Of a stretch of DNA of 16,948 bases, positions 1 through 8,227 are shown piece by piece; within the stretch, counting starts at the first letter, position 1; each line of letters begins with the position of its first letter. The DNA is from Deinococcus sp. (GTDB taxonomy: Bacteria > Deinococcota > Deinococci > Deinococcales > Deinococcaceae): positions 1 to 16,948 of the forward strand of contig JAGLBK010000033.1 of assembly GCA_018260275.1 (NCBI GenBank), given 5' to 3'. Below the pieces are notes generated by a model. It saw nothing but the letters and a program-made list of their open reading frames with translations. It had not been told where the DNA came from and ran no database searches. A program made the position numbers and the translations under genes.

Positions 1-121
1 CTCTCAAAAAGATGTGTGGCACGCTTGTTCAGGCGAAGATCGCGGAAAGAGCAAGAAGGCGTACGGGGTAGAGAGGAGGAGGGGCAAGACATGACCCCTA
101 CAGATTAGAAAAATGTGTGCG

Positions 122-826
122 TTAGTCAGCCCAGAGGTGGGTGACCTCGTGGCCGTCACCGACGATCTGCACCTCGATGTGCCGGGCACCGGTCACCAGC
201 AGTTCGGCGTACAGCTCGCCCTGTCCAGCGGCGAGGGTCGCTTCACGGCTGGCGGCCTCAAACGCGGCGGGCAGTTCTTCCGGCGTCCGGACCACCCGCA
301 TGCCGCGTCCACCCCCGCCGGAGCAGGCCTTGAGCATGACCGGCTGCCCCGCGTGCTGCTGCATGAACGCGGCGGCAGCGGCCAGTTAGGTAGGGCCGTC
401 CGTGCCGGGGACGACCGGAACGCCCAGCTCACGCGCCAGGGACCGTGCCTGGCTTTTGTCACCAAAAAGCTCCAGCGTGGCGGCGTCCGGGCCGATGAAG
501 GTCAGGCCCGCCTGCTGACACTGCCGCGCGAACTCGGCACTTTCACTCAGAAAGCCGTAGCCGGGGTGAACGTGCGTGACCTGCTGTTCACGCGCCACCC
601 TGAGCAGCGCGGCGATATCCAGGTAAGCGGCGGCCCCGCGCCCTGGCAGCTCCACGGCGCGGTCGGCCCGGCGCACATGCAGAGAACTGGCGTCGTCGAG
701 GGCGTAGACCGCCACGCTCTGCCAGCCTAGCGCTGAGAGCGCTCGCTCGACTCGCACCGCCACCTCGCCCCGGTTGGCGATCAGTACGCGGGGGGCCGAC
801 GTGGACGCCGCCAGTGTGCTGGTCAC
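122..826 (-). pseudogene. Acyl-CoA carboxylase, biotin-carboxylase N-terminal part, disrupted
   Basis: This is the N-terminal part of a biotin-dependent carboxylase, which uses ATP and bicarbonate to carboxylate biotin. Visible motifs are VLIANRGEVAVR (residues 14-25), HPGYGFLSE (87-95), FIGP (110-113) and GDK (122-124). An in-frame TAA (388-386) follows GTDGPT at codon 147. The same frame then resumes with homologous sequence: LAAAAAFMQQ, a glycine-rich GGGGRGM ATP-grasp loop, and HIEVQIVGDGHEVTHLW. Homology stops at about 130, where family members continue with an E/R-D-C-S-x-Q-R motif; here the frame reads A-D-stop. The gene starts with GTG overlapping the upstream ligase stop by four bases (GTGA), so it was probably translationally coupled. 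The GRGM-type loop resembles large single-chain acyl-CoA carboxylases, but the substrate cannot be told. Two lesions make a pseudogene the best call; a sequencing error could explain the TAA but not the lost C-terminus. Confidence 0.85.
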
Positions 827-2595
827 TGGCCCCGCTCCGGCCCTGTGGCCCCGGCAGGCGAACTGGCGGGAATCTCGCTCAGGCGCGGCAGCAGCTGCTT
901 TTTGTCTACCTTACCGGTCGTGGTCAGCGGCAGAGTGTCGGTCAGGTGAATGACCGGCACCTTATAGGAAGCCATCTCGTTGCGGCACCACTCGGTCAGC
1001 TCGGCGGCGCTCAGCGGCTGGTCCGGGCGCAGCACCACGAAGGCGATCACTTCCTCGCCGCGCCGGTCGTGCGGGCGGCCCAGCACGCCCACGCCCGCCA
1101 CCGCCGGATGCCGCCCGATGAGCACTTCCAGTTCGCCCGGAAAGACGCTCATGCCGTTGACCTTGATCATCTCGCGGCGGCGCCCCAGATAGTGCAGCAG
1201 CCCCTGCCCGTCAATAATGCCACTGTCACCGGTATGCAGCCAGCCGCCGGGGCGCTCGACCGGGGCGTGGCGGTCGTGCCAGTAGCCCTTGAAGACCGCC
1301 GGACTGCGAATGCAGATTTCACCTTCTTCTCCCAGCGGCTGCAACTGTCCGGTTTCAAAATCACAGATCTTGAATTCGGTGCCCGGCACCGGCAGACCCA
1401 CGAAGGTCGGCTGCGTCTTGAGGTCGAAATCGTCATCCTGAAAACCGCGCGTGAAGGTGTCGCAGGTGTTCGTCTCGGTCATGCCATAAGCCGCCTCGGC
1501 GACCAGACTGCCGGTCAGTTCGGCCCAGCGCCGCCGGTACTCCGGGTTCAGCTTACGCATGAACGAGATGGCGTTGACCTGCCGCAGCGACGAGAAATCG
1601 GTCTGTGCCGCGCCCGTGTGATGCAGCAGGTCGTCTACCTGATCGACCAGCAGCGTGGTCAGCGTGACCCCGTAGTGCGGCACGGCCTTCAGGAACGCCT
1701 GGATGTCCCAGCGCACCAGCAGCACCAGCGTGGCCCCCAGGAACACCGGGAACAGCACACCCATATCCTCCCCCGCGATCCAGAACTGCGGCAGGAAGCT
1801 CAGGCACACCGGACGCTCGTGGGGAGCGATGGCCGCCGTGCAGTACGACGCGCTGGTATAGATCAGGTCACGCTGATGATGCAGGCAGCCTTTGGGCAGA
1901 CCAGTCGTGCCGCCCGAGAAGTTGATGACCGCTGGGGCGTCCAGCTCGGGCGCGGGCAGGGGCTGCGGCACCGTGCGGGCCAGCTGGGTGTACAGGTCGC
2001 GGGCATCGACCGGCTGCGCCTCGCCCTGCAAAATATCAGGCAGGGGCAGCGTCGGAGCTGGCACCATTCCCGCCAGGCTGACAGTGAAAATCTCGCGGAT
2101 GCCTGTCCCGGCGACGAGGGGCGAGACCACAGGCAGCAGCGCGTCCAGCACGATCAGGGCACTGGCCCCGGCCTCGGCGAACAGGTGCTCCAGTTCTCCA
2201 CCCCGCGCCATCGGGCTGATCGGTACCAGAATCGCGCCACTTTTCAGAACGCCGTAAAAGGCCGTCATGAACTGCGGGCAGTTGGGCAGCATGACCATGA
2301 CCCGTTCGCCATTTTCCAGGCCGCGCCCGCGCAGCAGAGTGGCGAGCCGGTCGCTCAGGTCGTCGAGTTCCGCGTAGGAAGTGGTGTGGCCGTAAAATTC
2401 GACCGCCGCCCGCTGCGGCTCCTGGCGCGCCCATTCCTGAAGGTAAACGGTGATGGGCCGCTCTCCGAAGGGGTAGCTGGCTTCCTGCGGTACGCCGGGC
2501 GGCCAGTGCTGCTGCTGCAACCGCCGAAGGTCGGCGAGATACTGGGTTTCTGAAGACTGAGCGTCTGAAGGTTGGGATTCTGAACTTGAAGTCAT
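823..2595 (-). CDS. AMP-forming acyl-CoA synthetase (acyl-CoA ligase)
   Basis: This is a 590-residue member of the acyl-adenylate-forming superfamily, which activates a carboxylic acid with ATP and CoA to give acyl-CoA, AMP and pyrophosphate. The sequence shows the phosphate-binding loop SGGTTGLPKG (227-236), the A5 motif YGMTET (370-375), TGDSG (455-459), the hinge/A8 segment GRRREMIKVNG (471-481), and the A10 motif TTTGKVDKK with the expected catalytic lysine K562. Length is normal for the family. The start ATG is preceded by GAGG with a 5-nt spacer. It lies 129 nt downstream of scoB and overlaps the carboxylase start by GTGA, which suggests one operon. FadD-like medium- or long-chain, or branched or aromatic, acids are all possible; the sequence does not decide. 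No signal peptide or membrane segment is evident, so it should be cytoplasmic. Confidence 0.93.
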   Translation of the reverse strand: MTSSSESQPSDAQSSETQYLADLRRLQQQHWPPGVPQEASYPFGERPITVYLQEWARQEPQRAAVEFYGHTTSYAELDDLSDRLATLLRGRGLENGERVMVMLPNCPQFMTAFYGVLKSGAILVPISPMARGGELEHLFAEAGASALIVLDALLPVVSPLVAGTGIREIFTVSLAGMVPAPTLPLPDILQGEAQPVDARDLYTQLARTVPQPLPAPELDAPAVINFSGGTTGLPKGCLHHQRDLIYTSASYCTAAIAPHERPVCLSFLPQFWIAGEDMGVLFPVFLGATLVLLVRWDIQAFLKAVPHYGVTLTTLLVDQVDDLLHHTGAAQTDFSSLRQVNAISFMRKLNPEYRRRWAELTGSLVAEAAYGMTETNTCDTFTRGFQDDDFDLKTQPTFVGLPVPGTEFKICDFETGQLQPLGEEGEICIRSPAVFKGYWHDRHAPVERPGGWLHTGDSGIIDGQGLLHYLGRRREMIKVNGMSVFPGELEVLIGRHPAVAGVGVLGRPHDRRGEEVIAFVVLRPDQPLSAAELTEWCRNEMASYKVPVIHLTDTLPLTTTGKVDKKQLLPRLSEIPASSPAGATGPERGQ

Positions 2596-2724
2596 GTTTA
2601 CCTCGGCTGACAGAGCAGATTTTAGATGAGGCAGGCTACCAGATGGCGGTACTCGCCGCCGCGCAAAATGTCTCTCTGAATAAGCCCGATGGCGTCCCGG
2701 ACAAGGCAGCGCCTATTACCGACT

Positions 2725-3357
2725 TCAGGTGTTCCGAATCTCCGCTCCGGTTTTGGCCTGCATCTCTTCCAGCGTCACTCCCGGTGCGAGTTCAACCAGC
2801 TTCAATCCCTGGGGCGTCACGTCCAGCACGCCCAGATCGGTGATGATCCGGTCCACTACCTTCAGACCAGTCAGGGGCAAGGCGCATTCACGTAGAATCT
2901 TGTGCTCATCACCCTTCGCCACATGTTCCATCAAAACGATCACGCGCTGCACACCGGCCACAAGGTCCATGGCCCCGCCCATGCCCTTGACCATCTTCCC
3001 CGGAATCATCCAGTTGGCCAGGTCGCCGTGCTCGCTCACCTGCATGGCCCCCAGAATCGCCAGGTTGATGTGGCCGCCCCGGATCATGGCAAAGCTCTCG
3101 GCGCTGCTGAAAAAGCTGGCCCCGGGCAACGCCGTGACGGTCTGTTTTCCGGCATTGATCAGGTCGGCGTCAATCTCCGCTTCCGTCGGAAAGGGGCCGA
3201 TGCCCAGCAGACCGTTTTCCGACTGCAACATCACCTGCATGCCCTCCGGAATGTGGTTGGCGACCAGAGTAGGCAGGCCGATCCCCAGATTCACGTAATA
3301 CCCGTCTTGCAACTCCTGCGCGGCGCGGGCGGCCATCTGTTCACGGTCCCAGGGCAT
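2725..3357 (-). CDS. scoB: 3-oxoacid CoA-transferase subunit B
   Basis: This is the beta subunit of a two-subunit family I CoA-transferase, which moves CoA from succinyl-CoA (or another donor) to a 3-oxoacid such as acetoacetate. Visible motifs are NLGIGLPTLVAN near the N-terminus and the SENG motif (46-49) carrying the catalytic glutamate E47, which forms the glutamyl-CoA intermediate. Length (210 aa) is typical. A GTG three bases upstream (3360) is also in frame, but GGGAGG sits only 2 nt from it and 5 nt from the ATG, so the ATG is preferred. It follows scoA after about 67 nt and is followed by the acyl-CoA ligase. Substrate specificity is inferred from family resemblance only; AtoA-type acetoacetate transferases look similar. 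Confidence 0.95.
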   Translation of the reverse strand: MPWDREQMAARAAQELQDGYYVNLGIGLPTLVANHIPEGMQVMLQSENGLLGIGPFPTEAEIDADLINAGKQTVTALPGASFFSSAESFAMIRGGHINLAILGAMQVSEHGDLANWMIPGKMVKGMGGAMDLVAGVQRVIVLMEHVAKGDEHKILRECALPLTGLKVVDRIITDLGVLDVTPQGLKLVELAPGVTLEEMQAKTGAEIRNT

Positions 3358-3424
3358 CACAACCTCCCGCAGGTCACTGACAACAAAAGAAGCAGGGGAC
3401 CATTTTCGTAGCTCAACTTATCCA

Positions 3425-4120
3425 TCAGTTCCTCACCGTCTTTTTCTCGATCCGTTTTTCGGGGTTGGGATTCAACACGACGCGGTGAACATAGATGCCC
3501 GGCGTATCGACACTGTCGGGGTCGAGTTCGCCCACTTCCACGATCTCCTCTACTTCGGCCACGGTGAGTTTGCCGCAACTTGCCACCACGGGGTTAAAGT
3601 TCTGCGCGGTCTTGCGGTACACCAGATTGCCTGCGCGGTCCGCTTTCCAGGCCTTGACCAGACTCAGATCGGCCACGATGCCGCGCTCCAGAATGTAGGT
3701 CTGCCCGTCAAATTCCTTATGCTCTTTACCCTCGGCGATCAGCGTGCCCACACCCGTTTTGGTATAGAAGCCCGGAATCCCCGCGCCGCCCGCCCGCATC
3801 CGCTCGGCCAGGGTGCCCTGGGGGGCAAATTCCAGTTCAAGTTCGCCAGACAGGTACTGGCGCTCGAATTCCTTATTTTCACCGACATAACTGCTGATCA
3901 TCTTTTTGATCTGCCGGGTCTGAAGCAACAGGCCCAGGCCAAACCCGTCGACCCCGGCATTATTCGACACGGCGGTCAAATCCTTGACCCCGGAGTCGCG
4001 TAGCGCCGTGATCAGTTGCTCAGGCATCCCACACAGCCCGAACCCCCCCACAGCAATCATTTGCCCGTCGGCCACCACATCACGCAGGGCTACAGCTGCA
4101 TTTTCGTAGACCTTATCCAC
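3425..4120 (-). CDS. scoA: 3-oxoacid CoA-transferase subunit A
   Basis: This is the alpha subunit of the same CoA-transferase (231 aa). It carries the GGFGLCGMPE segment (25-34), the SNNAG motif (52-56) and the conserved middle region FAPQGTLAERMRAGGAGIPGF. It forms a heteromer with ScoB, which supplies the catalytic glutamate. The chosen start is GTG at 4120: GGAGG lies five nucleotides upstream and the family's usual beginning (M-x-K-V-Y) matches MDKVYENAA. The GTG at 4132 is in frame, but the Shine-Dalgarno sequence would then lie inside the gene. It is the first gene of the acyl-CoA module; the about 420 nt upstream hold repeats and no other gene. AtoD is the closest alternative name. Confidence 0.95.
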   Translation of the reverse strand: MDKVYENAAVALRDVVADGQMIAVGGFGLCGMPEQLITALRDSGVKDLTAVSNNAGVDGFGLGLLLQTRQIKKMISSYVGENKEFERQYLSGELELEFAPQGTLAERMRAGGAGIPGFYTKTGVGTLIAEGKEHKEFDGQTYILERGIVADLSLVKAWKADRAGNLVYRKTAQNFNPVVASCGKLTVAEVEEIVEVGELDPDSVDTPGIYVHRVVLNPNPEKRIEKKTVRN

Positions 4121-4296
4121 GTTCGCCTCCACACTGAATCAGAATTGAGTTGTTCTGTACCAGGACCTTACGACATTTTCCCTGCCCGCAACAAGGCCAC
4201 CAGCCGGCGTGTGCCGCTCAGCAGGCGAGAGGGGCGGCGCAGAGCGAATGCAGAAGTGACTTTGCCCAGGCGACCTCATCTTGTCGGTGCTGTCAT

Positions 4297-4338
4297 ACGG
4301 AATTAAAAAGATTCCCCAACCTTTTTGATTCTTTCCGT
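4297..4338. repeat. Imperfect inverted repeat in the scoA/permease gap
   Basis: ACGGAATTAAAAAG (4297-4310) faces CTTTTTGATTCTTTCCGT (4321-4338) across a 10-nt loop. The outer ACGGAA/TTCCGT and the inner AAAAAG/CTTTTT pair exactly, with unpaired bases between them. It sits just left of another palindromic block, so the two may be parts of one dispersed element. It could also act as a terminator for permease transcription. Confidence 0.5.
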
Positions 4339-4342
4339 TTTA

Positions 4343-4399
4343 CCCTCGCCCCTTGTGGGAGAGGGAAGGAGCCGCAAGGCGGCGGAAGGGTGAGGGGGC
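4343..4399. repeat. Probable dispersed palindromic (REP/MITE-like) repeat
   Basis: The block starts CCCTCGCC and ends with GGTGAGGG plus GGC; these ends pair over eight positions with one G-T wobble. Inside are two smaller hairpins: CCC/GGG around TTGT, and GCC-GCAA-GGC, which has a GNRA-type loop. The look (C-rich end, GGGAGAGGG, GAGCCGCAAGGCG, GGGTGAGGGG) matches small intergenic repeats common in many bacterial genomes. Copy number cannot be judged from this window; I see only this copy. Confidence 0.55.
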
Positions 4400-4465
4400 G
4401 TGTGACCAATGCGGAATGTGTCTGAATCAACTCAAATCCGTATCAGTCCATCCAGACTAACAAGC

Positions 4466-4494
4466 AGGGATAACCCAAACAGCGGATTATCCCT
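4466..4494. terminator. Stem-loop downstream of the permease, possible terminator
   Basis: AGGGATAA (4466-4473) and TTATCCCT (4487-4494) pair perfectly over 8 bp around a 13-nt loop. It lies about 48 nt beyond the permease stop codon. On the minus strand no clear U-tract follows, so efficient intrinsic termination is uncertain. A protein-binding dyad or a repeat fragment are alternatives. Confidence 0.35.
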
Positions 4495-4541
4495 TCATTT
4501 CTTGCTTCTCCCGGCTTATCTGAAAATAAACCTGTCTGAAA

Positions 4542-5918
<1,377 letters not shown>

Positions 5919-6032
5919 AAAAGCCCTCCTGGGCGAACAAAAACCTCATCCGTCTACGGGCGGCGGAACACCTGGACTGCGGTAAGTGCAGCGGGAGTCA
6001 TCCCTGAATCAGGCGGGCGAAGCGCGAATGGG

Positions 6033-6082
6033 AAAAAGGACATCCAGGCGGACCTTTCGGCATATTTCCCACCTGGACGCCC
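6033..6082 (-). terminator. Rho-independent terminator after uraH
   Basis: Read on the minus strand, a 14-bp stem (arms 6082-6069 and 6051-6038, with three G-T wobbles) encloses a 17-nt loop and is followed directly by TTTTT (6037-6033). It begins five nucleotides after the uraH stop codon. This is a textbook intrinsic terminator for the uricase-uraH transcript. Confidence 0.85.
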
Positions 6083-6087
6083 CTGGA

Positions 6088-6474
6088 TCAACTGCCCCGG
6101 TAGGTGCTGTAGGACCACGGCGTCATCACCAGTGGGACGTGGTAGTGCCCGGTGGTGTCAGAGACGGTAAACCGCAGCGTGACCCGGTCCAGAAAGGGCG
6201 GTTCGGACACGCCCGGAAACCCTCTGAAATGCTCGGCGACGTGAAAGGTCAGCTCGAAGGTGCCGGGGGTCAGGGAGCCGCGTTCGATCAGCGGCGCATC
6301 GGTGCGGCCATCCTGATTGGTCACGGCCTCGGTCAGCTTCTGGCGCGTTTCGCCGCCGCTTTCTGCCGCGACCCGGTAAAGCTCGACCCGGATGCCCTGA
6401 GCCGGTTTTCCCCGCGCCGTGTCCAGAACATGCGTGGTCAGGCCGGAATGGGCCGGAACAGAGGGCTGGCTCAC
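6088..6474 (-). CDS. uraH: 5-hydroxyisourate hydrolase (transthyretin-like)
   Basis: This 128-residue protein hydrolyses 5-hydroxyisourate, the unstable uricase product, to OHCU. It has all hallmarks of the family: the N-terminal LTTHVLDTA box with the active-site histidine H15, the arginine in NQDGRTD (R57), the GHYHVPL box with H112, and the exact C-terminal YRGS tetrapeptide. Length matches the usual 110-130 residues. The start is GTG at 6474, overlapping the uricase stop by four bases (GTGA), so it is translationally coupled to uricase. The same frame stays open upstream inside uricase, but that stretch is antifamily and uricase occupies it in another frame. A strong terminator follows the stop codon. 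Confidence 0.95.
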   Translation of the reverse strand: MSQPSVPAHSGLTTHVLDTARGKPAQGIRVELYRVAAESGGETRQKLTEAVTNQDGRTDAPLIERGSLTPGTFELTFHVAEHFRGFPGVSEPPFLDRVTLRFTVSDTTGHYHVPLVMTPWSYSTYRGS

Positions 6475-7358
6475 TCGGCCCGCTCCACCCAGGCTTCCAT
6501 CAGGCCGTAAGGCTCGGGGTCCACGTGATAGATCTCGTTGTTGTTTTCCAGGCCAAAGCGTTCCAGGTTGTACTTGAGGTGGTGCTTGTTGGGCATCTGG
6601 AACCAGATCCGCGAGATTTCCGGGCAGCGGCTCAGCACGGCCTCGCCCATCAGGTACAGGGTGCGCTGAAGGCTGGGCGAGTAGTGGTCGGTCAGGGTTT
6701 CCTGAATCTGGCTGAAGACGGCCTGCCACACGGCGTCGTAGTCGCAGCTGTCCACGGCGTATTCCCACCTGGTGGTCACGAAGGTCGCCATCACGCGGTC
6801 GTTCGTTTCAGGCAGGGTGGTGAAGCGCTCCTCCAGCAAAAAGCCTTCCCAGCCGCTCTGGGTAGTCTTGAGGACATACAGTTCCTCGATGCCGGAAGTC
6901 ACCTGGAAGGTCTTACCGTCGCGGCTGTCCACCCGGGCGGTGTGCTTGGGCATCTGGCGCACGAAGGAGTGGTCATGCGGCTGCCCGGCCACCTGCACAT
7001 GGTCCCAGAGGTGCTCGGTAAATTCCGCGAAGGCCCCCGTCACCTTGGGGCCAGTGGCTACAAAGTGCTTGATCAGTTCCTTGCCGAATTCCTCGATGCT
7101 GCCGTTGAAGCCTTCCTTCGCCAGCCCGTAGATGGTGTTCCGCACGGTATCGGTGGCGATCAGGTCGGTGTTGTCGCCCTTGGTGTGCGCGGCATCGAAA
7201 TCGCCGTACATCCCCACGCGCACGCGCACGTCCTTGAGTTCGTGGCTGGGGCGGTCCCGCCTGATTTTCATCAGCTGAACTTCGGCCTTGCCGTAGTTGT
7301 TGTCGCCGAGCTTGACGTTGACCTTGACCTTCTGGGTGGGCTGCTGGGTTCCGGACAT
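6471..7358 (-). CDS. uox: Uricase (urate oxidase)
   Basis: This 295-residue cofactor-free oxidase converts urate and O2 to 5-hydroxyisourate and H2O2 in the cytoplasm. Visible family features are MKIRRD with K31, the catalytic-type threonine in IATDTVRNTIY (T69-D70), GWEGFLLEERFTTLPET, SPSLQRTLYLMGE with Q231, MPNKHH (255-260) and the FGLENNNEIY segment (268-277). The start ATG at 7358 is preceded by AGGAGG seven nucleotides upstream; an in-frame GTG at 7379 would put that ribosome-binding site inside the gene. It is the first gene of the uox-uraH unit and is divergent from a HucR-like regulator, with a palindromic operator candidate in the shared 259-bp gap. In D. radiodurans the equivalent pair is derepressed by urate; the same control is inferred here. 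Confidence 0.97.
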   Translation of the reverse strand: MSGTQQPTQKVKVNVKLGDNNYGKAEVQLMKIRRDRPSHELKDVRVRVGMYGDFDAAHTKGDNTDLIATDTVRNTIYGLAKEGFNGSIEEFGKELIKHFVATGPKVTGAFAEFTEHLWDHVQVAGQPHDHSFVRQMPKHTARVDSRDGKTFQVTSGIEELYVLKTTQSGWEGFLLEERFTTLPETNDRVMATFVTTRWEYAVDSCDYDAVWQAVFSQIQETLTDHYSPSLQRTLYLMGEAVLSRCPEISRIWFQMPNKHHLKYNLERFGLENNNEIYHVDPEPYGLMEAWVERAE

Positions 7359-7501
7359 GATGTTTCCTCCTGGGGGCACCGATTTGCCAACATGAGATTT
7401 ACGGGCTAGGGCTTAAGGCCGCAGGAAAGTGCGAGAAAAGAAGAGGCCCGGGAAGCGGAAAGGGGCCGGGGACGCCGCTGGAAACAGACGACCGGGCAAA
7501 A

Positions 7502-7519
7502 TACTTAGACGTCTCTGTA
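7502..7519. promoter_or_regulatory. Candidate HucR operator (hucO-like)
   Basis: TACTTAGACGTCTCTGTA is an 18-bp imperfect palindrome centred on GACGTC: seven of nine half-site positions match (TACTTAGAC against TACAGAGAC on the other strand). It lies in the uox/hucR divergent gap, 144 nt before uricase and 99 nt before hucR. D. radiodurans HucR is known to bind one pseudopalindrome in the equivalent shared promoter. The half-site GTCTCTG occurs again at 7543-7549, 32 bp away, without a partner. A minus-strand -10-like TAAGTA overlaps the palindrome, which fits repression by occlusion. Confidence 0.7.
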
Positions 7520-7617
7520 ATTTTGGTCGGCTCAGTCTAGCAGTCTCTGGCGGTGGGGTGACGTGCTGGCCGCAAGGAGAGCGCAGAGGGGCGGGAGCGT
7601 GTTAGCGTACAGGACAC

Positions 7618-8175
7618 ATGAATTCACGGAGCCAGACCCCCGCGCTGCTGAGGCAGATCGCCAGCGACTGGCAGCGGACCGACCCGGCGCTGGACAGTGG
7701 GCCGATGCTGACGCTGCTGCTGCTGAGCCGCCTGCACAGCACCCTGGCCCGCGAAATCGAGCAGACTTACCTGCCACACGGCCTGAATGCCGCGGGCTGG
7801 GACCTGCTGCTGACGCTGTACCGCTCCGCCCCACCTGAAGGATTGACACCCACCGAACTGAGCCGACTGGCCGCGATCAGCGGGCCTTCGATGAGCAACC
7901 GCACCGAGCGTCTGCTGCGGCGTGGGCTGATCGAGCGCTGGCCGGGCGAACAGGACCGCCGCTCGGTCCGCGTGGGCCTGAGCAGCGCGGGACGGCAACT
8001 GGTCGCTACGCTGCTGCCCCAGCACACCCGGACGGCCAGGCGACTGCTGAGCGGGCTGAGCACCGCCGACCAGGCCCTGCTGAGGACACTGGCCGCGCAA
8101 CTGGTCACGCAGATAGAACATGATCTCCTCCAGGGTGGTCAGGGCGGGGAACGGGGGCAGGGCAGACAGGGGTAA
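7618..8175 (+). CDS. hucR: MarR-family urate-responsive repressor, HucR-like
   Basis: This is a 185-residue winged-helix dimeric regulator. The MarR core runs from about residue 30 to 170, with the DNA-recognition region LTPTELSRLAAISGPSMSNR (76-95) and the wing motif DRRS (113-116). It has the N-terminal extension typical of HucR with a tryptophan (W18 in ASDWQR), and the stretch LNAAGWDLLLTLYRSAPPEG (57-76) containing D62. These correspond, by remembered alignment, to the urate-sensing Trp and Asp of D. radiodurans HucR, and an arginine in DRRS may be the third ligand. The weak AGGA before the ATG and a TAGCGT -10-like element 9 nt upstream leave open a short-leader or leaderless message. 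The C-terminal tail (172-185) is a low-complexity Gly/Gln/Arg stretch. It is divergent from uricase and probably autoregulated. Confidence 0.9.
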   Translation: MNSRSQTPALLRQIASDWQRTDPALDSGPMLTLLLLSRLHSTLAREIEQTYLPHGLNAAGWDLLLTLYRSAPPEGLTPTELSRLAAISGPSMSNRTERLLRRGLIERWPGEQDRRSVRVGLSSAGRQLVATLLPQHTRTARRLLSGLSTADQALLRTLAAQLVTQIEHDLLQGGQGGERGQGRQG

Positions 8176-8227
8176 GCGGGGCCTGCGGGGCGCACCAGCA
8201 GGGGGCCTGAACTTCATCGTCGCCGGT

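Noticed and set aside
814..2553. A 579-codon open frame antisense to the acyl-CoA synthetase
   Set aside because: The minus strand encodes a complete ligase with all motifs; the antisense frame is a composition artefact.
2596..2724. Separate promoter for the acyl-CoA synthetase
   Set aside because: TAAAAT (2624-2619, minus) could be a -10, but no -35 match lies at a suitable distance; operon readthrough from scoB is simpler.
4016..4306. A 96-codon plus-strand open frame in the scoA upstream region
   Set aside because: It begins inside scoA on the opposite strand, has no ribosome-binding site or recognisable domain, and runs into repeat DNA.
6088..6768. A longer 226-residue version of the 5-hydroxyisourate hydrolase
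   Set aside because: The extra N-terminus lies inside uricase in another frame and has no family similarity; GTG 6474 with the GTGA overlap gives the normal length.
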